This document shows, one piece after another, positions 7,591 to 14,488 of a stretch of DNA of 15,183 nt (position 1 is the stretch's first letter; the number at the start of each line of letters is the position of its first letter). The notes under the pieces were generated by a model. The model saw only the letters and a program-made list of their open reading frames with translations. It was not told the origin of the DNA and ran no database searches. Source of the stretch: JAWMQL01 sp033283165 (lineage in GTDB: Bacteria > Pseudomonadota > Gammaproteobacteria > Pseudomonadales > Halieaceae). Both the position numbers and the translations under genes were made by a program. The DNA lies in contig JAWMQL010000017.1 in NCBI GenBank assembly GCA_033283165.1, positions 1 to 15,183 on the forward strand. The letters run 5' to 3'.

Positions 7591-8007
7591 CTAGGCCTGG
7601 TTTAGCTTCCGATTGCGTTGTACGAAAAAAAATAAAACGCTTCCAAGATAGCCTCCGAAAGTTACACCCCAAATGAGGTAGCTTATGACCTCGCTTGCCC
7701 AGTGCGGATTACTACCGAACCATGGAACGTCAATAGCCCCAGATGCCTGTAGATCTAGAATATGTGCATGCAATGCTGCAAAGTCTCGTCGAAGAAAGGC
7801 CATTCGCGCGATAAATATCCCGCTAGCAACGGTATAAAGAGCGATCAGAATACCTATCAATGTAGATGTTAGCTTATCAGCAACAAGATAACTTAAGACT
7901 ATGAAACCCGACAGTAGGCTAATAAAACCCAAAATCTGGGAATCAAGAAGCGAAACGTAGGATTGAAACGTTTCTATAAGTTCGGCTTCGTTCAAACTAC
8001 ACACCAA
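7591..8007 (-). CDS. small three-helix membrane protein
   Basis: This is an unrecognised 138-residue inner-membrane protein with hydrophobic segments at about 24-43, 48-70 and 107-128. The soluble loop between helices 2 and 3 is rich in Ala, His and Asp and contains FLRRDFAALHAHILDLQ. Its first helix ends SYLVADKLT, similar to AYLVGKDLT in the protein at 8211-8576, which hints at distant kinship, but it lacks the CLKFMWD ending. There is no ATG before the first helix. TTG 8007 and GTG 8004 are the possible starts (a TAA is just upstream), with no strong SD, so translation may be weak or the 5' end altered. Confidence 0.6.
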   Translation of the reverse strand: MVCSLNEAELIETFQSYVSLLDSQILGFISLLSGFIVLSYLVADKLTSTLIGILIALYTVASGIFIARMAFLRRDFAALHAHILDLQASGAIDVPWFGSNPHWASEVISYLIWGVTFGGYLGSVLFFFVQRNRKLNQA

Positions 8008-8137
8008 TTATTCGTTGCGCTTGGCAGTATGATTCAAGGAAAAAGTTCACTTCAAAAAGCGGCTTCAGCATTTTCAGGGAGGACGGCTGTCTGGCACGTA
8101 AGCGGACGTTAAGAACATCATAACCCAAGCTTCGAAA

Positions 8138-8203
8138 AATAGGCGATAGCGGACCCCAGTTTGGGTCTGGGCCTACCTGCGTGATGATGGCCGCTTCCAC
8201 CTC
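8138..8203 (+). repeat. palindromic intergenic repeat, copy 6
   Basis: Positions 8140-8203 match copy 4 at 63 of 64 bases. The ends GATAGCGGACC and GGCCGCTTCC are inverted with respect to each other. It ends 7 bp before the stop codon of the minus-strand gene at 8211-8576. A long reading frame through it is a by-product of the repeat, not a gene. Confidence 0.8.
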
Positions 8204-8210
8204 TCATAAG

Positions 8211-8576
8211 TCACTCTGTCTCGGCATGCCTAACGTCCCACATGAACTTGAGGCACGCAGCGATTCCACCGCCGAACACGATAGCAGTAGGGTACGGTAT
8301 CCAAATTGGAATTCGGCCCGCTCCATAGGTGTGCCCAAAATATACGGCAGACTCCATGTAAGACATCACCCCAAACGTCGTTAAACCAGCGAAAAATACA
8401 AACAGTGAGGTGATTATGGTTACCTGCAAGCGAGTAAGGTCTTTGCCAACCAAATAAGCCACTAACAAATAGCCGCTCGTCACAGTGAGATAGATACTCA
8501 TTGCTCCTTGGGATTGGCCCATATTCTCAGTAAATAATTGTGCAGCCGCGATAATCTGCTCTACATTCTGATCCAT
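8211..8576 (-). CDS. small three-helix membrane protein, CLKFMWDVRH type
   Basis: This 121-residue inner-membrane protein has an amphipathic N-terminus (MDQNVEQIIAAAQLFTENMG) and hydrophobic segments at about 25-43, 50-72 and 91-112. It ends ACLKFMWDVRHAETE. The ending, the GYLLVAY segment and the following L-x-R-x-Q-V mark it as a relative of the protein at 3923-4294. ATG 8576 is supported by an AAAGGTG sequence upstream. It sits between repeat copies 6 and 7. No known family or catalytic motif is recognised. A role as a small membrane sensor, channel or toxin-like protein would be speculation. Confidence 0.68.
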   Translation of the reverse strand: MDQNVEQIIAAAQLFTENMGQSQGAMSIYLTVTSGYLLVAYLVGKDLTRLQVTIITSLFVFFAGLTTFGVMSYMESAVYFGHTYGAGRIPIWIPYPTAIVFGGGIAACLKFMWDVRHAETE

Positions 8577-8629
8577 TGCCTTTCACCTTTATTATTTAAT
8601 TGCTGATAAGAATATACCCAATGGCGGAA

Positions 8630-8696
8630 TATAGGCGATAGCGGACCCTGGCCTGGTCCAATTAGCCGTTGGCACTGAGGGGCGCTTCCAGGACCA
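8630..8696 (+). repeat. palindromic intergenic repeat, copy 7
   Basis: The left end ATAGGCGATAGCGGACCC and the right end GGCGCTTCCAGGACC match the family. An inner hairpin GGACC-ctggcct-GGTCC replaces that of copies 4 and 6. It lies upstream of the minus-strand membrane-protein gene starting at 8576 and is the last copy before the giant gene. Confidence 0.65.
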
Positions 8697-9202
8697 AAGT
8701 AGACATTTCCCACCCTACTCACCGGGACACTTTCCCACAAACAACCCGACGCACCCGTCGCCAGACCAATAGCTGCGAGGTCTTGTGGTTACTGGAAGGT
8801 CGTCGGGACGACGGGTGCGCCGGACTGGCGCGAACTTCTGAGGGACAGGCGTGGGCCTTTTAGGAGATCACCAAATTTTCACGGGGAGGATAACTGGCGG
8901 ATGATGGGCAAAAGGGGGAGTAGGGGGAGTGTTGGTCATCAACCCATCTCTGGCGAATTCGCACTTCAAACCGCCACCATAGCTCAATCAGCAAGGGTGG
9001 AGAGCAGGTGGAATAGCAGGGGGATCACGCCTTTCATGCGGTTTGAGAGTAGTAGAGTATCCTGGAGTCAGCAACGATCAACACACTGATATTTTGGGCA
9101 AATTAGGATTTCGCCATGCACAGGTCCTGCAGCCTAAAGGCTAGTCTGAGGACTCCCGCCGGGCTAGCGGCGTGGGTATGGATGGTTCATTACATTAGTA
9201 CC
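8697..9202. other. gene-free stretch with long stem-loop and possible IS debris
   Basis: No credible gene is seen over 500 bp on either strand. Two similar motifs, GACATTTCCCAC (8702-8713) and GACACTTTCCCAC (8726-8738), recur in direct orientation, as often seen at insertion-sequence ends. An 11-bp perfect inverted repeat CGCACCCGTCG / CGACGGGTGCG (8750-8760 and 8809-8819) encloses two smaller hairpins. The part from 8880 to 8935 is purine-rich with a doubled GGGGGAGTA-like motif. The stretch lies beyond the stop codon of the giant gene and may include its transcript end. Confidence 0.4.
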
Positions 9203-12200
9203 CTAGTCGAGCCTCGTGGTAAAACTCTCCCAGGCGCTTCTGTTCTTCAGAAACGAAATTACGACAAGTTGACTCGGCAAGGTAACGAAGACATTTTTCT
9301 CGTTCATCCATCCGGCGTAATCCGGATTGGGCCCAACCACCTCGCGCTCTACGACCACCTGTTTGTAAACGCGCATATCCAGTGCGGATTTTATTACACC
9401 CCGGTTAATGAGGCTATTAATCGCATTCTTAAGATTTACACCTCCTGGCCCAACTACGGTTTTAGTGAGCACGGTAATATCATCGGTACTATCGGGATCG
9501 TTGAGACGAAAGCGATATTGAATCGCCCCTTTTGCATCATTGATGTCACCACTAGTCTTCCGGTGCATATTGATAAATGCTTCGTAGTACTGACGCTCAA
9601 ATTGTCCCATCGAACGCCGTGGCCAGGTCCCAGGAGTTTGAAGGCTAATCTTGATTTCCGACAGGTCGGAATAAAACTGCGCTCTATCCGATTTGTCTGC
9701 CTCTAGAAAAGCAAGGCGGTATTCCTCCAACAGTGGTGTTTTGTCAATGTTCTTCGCGCGATAATCGTTTAGGAGAGCCTGCTCTGAATTTAGCCACACC
9801 GCTACTGATTGGCTGATGTTGGCTTTTAGCAGAGCTTTTGATGCCGTTTCGAGTTCACCAAACAATGACTTCACAAATCGATAGGTCTGATTGCTTGGCG
9901 TCCCCGTCTTGTTCCAATCACCGAATAGAGGATTGGCCTTGACAAGCTTATCGAAAACAGAGAGGGCGGCGCCGGGAAGGAAAGCGGCAGCAGACGAGGC
10001 AATGATGCCAAGCACATCGACTCTATCTTGGACAACCAGGTCATTTGCTTCAAGCGTGCGGGTAACGGAATCTAGAGCGTCCGACCAGTTGTCAGCGACC
10101 AGCCCAGCCTCGGCGATCAATAAATCTACTGTTTCGACGATCAGATTATCAACTGACAGCGGGATAGTCTCATCATCCGGACCAGTTCCGAAGTCTATAA
10201 ACATTCCATCGGAGGACTTATCCGGCGCTTTGGTAGCTGTCCGTTTCTTTACGGGCTTCACACTAAGCTGTCGTGATCCCTTTCTCGCGCTAATTTCTAC
10301 GCCGTGCCTATTAGCCTCACGCGCCATATCAACTAACCCATCCTTGTCAGATGGAATCTCCTTGTCTTCCTTCTGCAGTGACTGGTCGATTGTCTTGCTC
10401 GCGGCGGATTTCGCCTTCTCAGGTGTGATCTGACCTTTTTCCTCAGCCTTCTTGATCATTGCGAGCTTCTCTTTCGCGACCTTCGCTGCTATTTTCGTTT
10501 TCTCGAGATCGAGAGCCTTGGCACCGAAATCTGTCGCCAGTTTAGCAGCAGCGTCCATCGCGGCTTTAGAATTCGCCTGCGTTCCCTCTAGTCCAGCCAT
10601 ATCACCGAACGCGCCAGACTTTGTGAGTGCGTCCAATGTGCCAGAGAGCCCAGATGGCGATGGTGCACTGGGCGCGTTCTGCAAATTAATGATCGAAGCG
10701 GGGAGCTCTGAGGGCGTAAGTTCCGGAGTGTCTGCGCGTCTGCTGCGTAAGAGACTTGGATCGATTGACGCAAGTTCCTGTTCCTTATCATCGAGAATCC
10801 ACTCTGTGCTTCCGAAGTGCTCTTCGCAAGCCTCGCAATCGTCTAGTAGTGCCTGAGCGTACACACCGGACGTTGGCAAACTTACACGAATGGGCTCTCC
10901 GCTTGTTACGGAGTCGACATAGTAGTCGTTAAGATCTTCGCTTGTGGTGTGGCCGTTTATTCCGAGATGAGCTCCACCTGCCACCTTATAAACTAAGTTA
11001 TTTCCAAGAATCGCTATAGGATTCCGTTCTACTACAGAAGCGACACTTCGACCATCCTCTTGCGATATCGCGTAAATGGAGTCGAGTAGCAAATACAACT
11101 TGTCGCGATCCATGTTCCACCATAGGTGCTTGTGGTAATGCTCCAGATGCTCATTAATGTGCTTCTTCAATAGCTCTACCTGCGCTTTGATGATTTCTTG
11201 CTGGTTCTTTTTCTCCCAGTCTGTCAGCGGCAGGCTTATCTGGGCTCCAGCAGCTTCTATATCGCCCGTATCCACATCGATCAAATCCATTGACGCTCTA
11301 TTGCTTCTTACTTCTCGGCTGAAGTCGTTTGTCGTGTAACGCACAAAGACGCGTTCAACATTTGCGATGGAGCCGACCGTAAGTGGGAAATCAGCATTAC
11401 CCACAATATTGGGAACTGTAATATCTGACCTTCTTAGGAGTTCCTGAGGTGCACAGGTGAAATCAACTCTCACAGTTTCGCCATAGCGATACTTGCTAGA
11501 CAATGTCATATCCACACCATCTAGAGGGACGCCATTGACTTTAATGATCAACTTATCGATCCATCGGCGAGCAATGCTGGGAGCGTACTCCTTTTGAAAA
11601 ATCTGATCTTTCTGGTCTCTGTTTCGGCGCAGACGTTCGAAGATCTCGCGGATCGGGCGGTTTACAAACGGAGATAGTGCAATCCATCTGGCTTTCTCAA
11701 ATACGTCCTCATCTTCAGGATCCTGCGGCCTCTCGATCGCAACCCTTAAATAGATCGACCCCGACAGATAGGAAATTGGCTGATCGGCTCGACGCCCGGG
11801 TGGAATCTCGCTACTCGGCGGAAATTCGTCTCGCACGTCCTCCAAGTATGGCATGACCCATCTTAATCGCGGGCGCATTAGAACGCGCGTCAATGAGTCG
11901 CGCCAGCGAATCATGCGATTTATCGTAAAGGGTCTGATCGGCAAAGGGACAAAAATGCATTCCCTTGCTCCTACCACCTCCGTATCCACCCGAAGGTGGC
12001 GAAGAATTTCGTGGTAGACCACTGTAAGCGTGTGACAGTAGTTTGGATTGCGAACGACTTCGGATACCGCCTGGGTAGTTTCTTCCTGAGATTGCTCCTG
12101 TATTACAACCGTCTCGAGCTTTCTTACCGACTCCCCGTACTGGCGAATGGCGTCTCGCAGAGATTGCTGTTCAATGGCGGAAACGTTGCGACCTCCCTGC

Positions 12201-13933
12201 TGCCAACTACTGGATTGGGCCTGGCCGTGAGACGCTCCACCGCCCAACACCACGGGCCCAATAGCCAGACCAAACCCACCTGCCGCTCCGGTTTGGCTGG
12301 CTTTTGAACCGCCTTTTGCCCACTCTGATAGCCCCGCCTGAACGGCATCTGTGTAACCGTAGTCTCTAGTTGTACCCTGCGCTATTTCCTCCGTCGCGGT
12401 GACCGATTCCTGGCGCCGCGCACTATCGACTATGGACGAGGTTACAGTGACAATTTGCTTCGTTTGCCTCGGCGCTAGGGGAAGCGAGTATAGTACGTCT
12501 CCGAGTGAGTATCCGTTATTTCTCCAGCGAACCCGATACTCCAAGATGTGCCCGTAAGACAGAGAGGCTGCCTGCGGCGGCGTGTCGTCTTCCCAGTCCA
12601 GAAACATGTCGCTCGTGAGTAGGCGCCGTCCCTGCGGCTGTCGAAGTATCTCGGCTCGAGCCTCTGCCAATATAGAGTCAGATGCGGTCAGCGAATTTCC
12701 ATTAGAGACGACTAGTGAGGTGATTGCATTTGTAGCAGCAGCAAGATTGGACACCACGGCGTTGCTTAGGTTTGCTAATCGACCCCGCATCGGTGAGCCA
12801 CCTCTAGCTCCAGTACCCGATGGATCTGTTGAATTCATTGCCGTCGCGACATATGAAAATTCTGACTCATCAATCTCGTAGCGTGTCAACAGATCACGTG
12901 GTCCAGGAGGTTGTGGTGCTTGGGCATCAGAACTGAGTTCCGGTTGCGTCACACGGAGAACTGTGTGAAATGTGCGCTCACCTACGATTCTGTGAGGTGA
13001 GCTAAATGGCTTGCAGCGTGTTCCGGGATCATCAGAGAACAACTCTGGGCTGTTTAAAATTTCCTGCTCAGATGCGTCTACAGGTAAGTTCGAGTTGTGA
13101 TCGGCTGCTTCCTCGATCTCCTGATGTTCATCGAGCGACTCCGTATCAAATGGTAGCCAAAGTACGCGGCGTATTGTGCGGTCGTCGGGTGCGTGTTTAA
13201 CGATTCCTGCAAATGAGTAAGGTCCGGATAACACCCATACCCATGAATCATCGCCTTCCTGGCTTTGCATTGTGAAGTCGAATTGACCCTGTAGATTTAG
13301 GTCTACTGAACTTATTGACGCTGCACCAATATCACTGAGCAGCGTGTTAACGCCAAGAGTCAGCGAGGAGGACGAGACCGATGCGGTGCCGGAGCCGAAA
13401 TACTTTTGCTTCTTTTCAGTATCGAGGTTAGACGCATTAACGGTTGTTACGACAAGGGAGTAGTCTTTGTAGTAGATTTTTTTTTCGATGGTTGGTCGAA
13501 ATTCCGCCTTCGCAGATAAGACGCGAGTGCGCTGCGGACGATTCGGAGTAGAGTTGTCAATAATGCGCCGCGCAATTTCCTCACCGATTTCAACGGTAAC
13601 TAGCCATTGGGTGGAGTCACGGGATTCCGTTGGCATTTGGTCACGAAAAGATACCAGCCTAGCCCCCTGATCATCTGTCACGGCAATCGATACTTTCGTC
13701 CCCGCCGAGTAGTCTTGCAACACACTTTCGGCTGTCAGTTTTTCCGACAATGACAGCTGCCTGTCTTTCGGTCCCACTTCGTCAGGAATTTCTTTGTTGT
13801 TCGCGTCAGTACCGCCGGCGCGAATAATTCTTGAATATGAAACGATAGCTTGAAGACCTGCGGGAGCAACGACTGAATCGCCGTTAGCATCGCTTGGGAG
13901 TGTTGCCTTGATTACCACCGCGAGAGAAGCCAT
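9203..13933 (-). CDS. giant multidomain protein of unknown function (1576 aa)
   Basis: There is no signal peptide and no clear transmembrane helix, so it is probably cytoplasmic or released by a non-Sec route. AGGAG lies 7 nt before ATG 13933 and only 4 nt before ATG 13936, so the second ATG is chosen. Numbering is from 13936. Residues 1-260 are beta- and Ser-rich. Residues 360-435 are Ala/Asn-rich helix. Residues 458-500 carry ILEYRVRWRNNGYSLGDVLY and SLPLAPRQTKQIVTV. Residues 535-585 are Gly/Ser-rich, and 586-630 are charged helix leading to NYCHTLTVVYHEILRH. Residues 905-990 contain HINEHLEHYHKHLWWNMDRD and GRSVASVVERNPIAILGNN. DDCEACEE follows at 1032-1039. Residues 1070-1240 are linker and Ala/Lys-rich helix. 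Residues 1245-1460 are a helical module and 1466-1577 a beta-rich end. I recall this middle architecture, including SRRADTPELTPSELP, INLQNAPSAPSPSGL and DMAGLEGTQ-like blocks, in other large uncharacterised bacterial proteins, but know no function for them. Confidence 0.88.
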   Translation of the reverse strand: MASLAVVIKATLPSDANGDSVVAPAGLQAIVSYSRIIRAGGTDANNKEIPDEVGPKDRQLSLSEKLTAESVLQDYSAGTKVSIAVTDDQGARLVSFRDQMPTESRDSTQWLVTVEIGEEIARRIIDNSTPNRPQRTRVLSAKAEFRPTIEKKIYYKDYSLVVTTVNASNLDTEKKQKYFGSGTASVSSSSLTLGVNTLLSDIGAASISSVDLNLQGQFDFTMQSQEGDDSWVWVLSGPYSFAGIVKHAPDDRTIRRVLWLPFDTESLDEHQEIEEAADHNSNLPVDASEQEILNSPELFSDDPGTRCKPFSSPHRIVGERTFHTVLRVTQPELSSDAQAPQPPGPRDLLTRYEIDESEFSYVATAMNSTDPSGTGARGGSPMRGRLANLSNAVVSNLAAATNAITSLVVSNGNSLTASDSILAEARAEILRQPQGRRLLTSDMFLDWEDDTPPQAASLSYGHILEYRVRWRNNGYSLGDVLYSLPLAPRQTKQIVTVTSSIVDSARRQESVTATEEIAQGTTRDYGYTDAVQAGLSEWAKGGSKASQTGAAGGFGLAIGPVVLGGGASHGQAQSSSWQQGGRNVSAIEQQSLRDAIRQYGESVRKLETVVIQEQSQEETTQAVSEVVRNPNYCHTLTVVYHEILRHLRVDTEVVGARECIFVPLPIRPFTINRMIRWRDSLTRVLMRPRLRWVMPYLEDVRDEFPPSSEIPPGRRADQPISYLSGSIYLRVAIERPQDPEDEDVFEKARWIALSPFVNRPIREIFERLRRNRDQKDQIFQKEYAPSIARRWIDKLIIKVNGVPLDGVDMTLSSKYRYGETVRVDFTCAPQELLRRSDITVPNIVGNADFPLTVGSIANVERVFVRYTTNDFSREVRSNRASMDLIDVDTGDIEAAGAQISLPLTDWEKKNQQEIIKAQVELLKKHINEHLEHYHKHLWWNMDRDKLYLLLDSIYAISQEDGRSVASVVERNPIAILGNNLVYKVAGGAHLGINGHTTSEDLNDYYVDSVTSGEPIRVSLPTSGVYAQALLDDCEACEEHFGSTEWILDDKEQELASIDPSLLRSRRADTPELTPSELPASIINLQNAPSAPSPSGLSGTLDALTKSGAFGDMAGLEGTQANSKAAMDAAAKLATDFGAKALDLEKTKIAAKVAKEKLAMIKKAEEKGQITPEKAKSAASKTIDQSLQKEDKEIPSDKDGLVDMAREANRHGVEISARKGSRQLSVKPVKKRTATKAPDKSSDGMFIDFGTGPDDETIPLSVDNLIVETVDLLIAEAGLVADNWSDALDSVTRTLEANDLVVQDRVDVLGIIASSAAAFLPGAALSVFDKLVKANPLFGDWNKTGTPSNQTYRFVKSLFGELETASKALLKANISQSVAVWLNSEQALLNDYRAKNIDKTPLLEEYRLAFLEADKSDRAQFYSDLSEIKISLQTPGTWPRRSMGQFERQYYEAFINMHRKTSGDINDAKGAIQYRFRLNDPDSTDDITVLTKTVVGPGGVNLKNAINSLINRGVIKSALDMRVYKQVVVEREVVGPNPDYAGWMNEKNVFVTLPSQLVVISFLKNRSAWESFTTRLD

Positions 13934-13950
13934 CATAATGCTCCTATAAG

Positions 13951-14022
13951 CTGGTTGGTGCGAGTATAGACTGCATGAATACCTACACCTTTAGGTATAT
14001 CATGAGAATATTCAGTGTAGGT
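13951..14022 (-). promoter_or_regulatory. promoter of the giant gene with overlapping inverted half-sites
   Basis: On the minus strand TATACT lies about 27 nt before the start codon and is a good -10 element. No consensus -35 is present at 17 bp, so an activator may be needed. The DNA upstream holds three related half-sites: ATACCTA (13979-13985), TAGGTAT (13992-13998) and GTGTAGGT (14015-14022). ATACCTA pairs perfectly with TAGGTAT. ACCTACAC (13981-13988) pairs perfectly with GTGTAGGT. The two pairings share bases and exclude each other. Because the sites lie upstream of the likely transcription start, a protein operator is more plausible than an RNA switch. Confidence 0.5.
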
Positions 14023-14488
14023 GCTGAAGACAGGGTTTCAAGTAAAAGTCTCCGAAACTCGTGGAAACACGATCTCTTGTAAAATAAACTTGAACAGTCA
14101 ACCAGATGGAGTGCCCCTCTTGGGTATTTCCGACGGCCCAAGTCTTTCGATTTTGTTCGCGAAGAGCTGCTTCGAGAGCAGGTAACTTATTGATTTATTT
14201 GCCCAGCTGTGACTTTCGTATGATTTCGACTTGTCAGTGGCGTAGCGTTTGCTATGCCACATATGACTGATCTTAACTCCGTTGGTAGTTCACTCAACGT
14301 GTGAGTCTTTTCAAAAATTAACCTGCTTAGCCGAAATCCTACCGTGGGCATTGCCAAGTAAACTGGCCCAAATTGCTAGAATCGGTGGTTGAGCACATTC
14401 AAACGCCACCGATTCCCACCGGACATCATCAGTTACGCCATCTGGCTTTACCAGGCAACCCACAGTACGCGACAGTCTGAGTGCGAAT
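14023..14488. other. intergenic region between giant gene and IS30 transposase
   Basis: No gene is recognised. Two hairpins stand out: GTGGCGTAGC / GCTATGCCAC (14237-14246 and 14251-14260, one mismatch, GTTT loop), and a perfect GAATCGGTGG / CCACCGATTC (14379-14388 and 14406-14415, 17-nt loop), either of which might terminate the transposase transcript. The outer end of the insertion sequence should lie somewhere in 14420-14488, but the other terminus is outside the window, so the inverted repeat cannot be identified. An open frame at 14311-14538 overlaps the transposase and shows no protein features. Confidence 0.4.

Noticed and set aside
7997..8200. Minus-strand frame of 67 codons across repeat copy 6
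   Set aside because: Its first third is translation of the intergenic repeat and it overlaps the start of the neighbouring membrane-protein gene; no protein features.
5553..8696. Classical integron attC sites
   Set aside because: The layout resembles cassettes, but I could not find paired GTTRRRY and RYYYAAC boxes at the repeat ends, and no integrase gene is in the window.
8669..9089. Two plus-strand frames of 62-64 codons
   Set aside because: Low-complexity, basic translations through the stem-loop and purine-rich stretch, with no SD or hydrophobic or domain pattern.
13979..14022. Riboswitch or attenuator for the giant gene
   Set aside because: The alternative pairings lie upstream of the likely -10 element TATACT, so they would not be transcribed from that promoter; an operator fits better.
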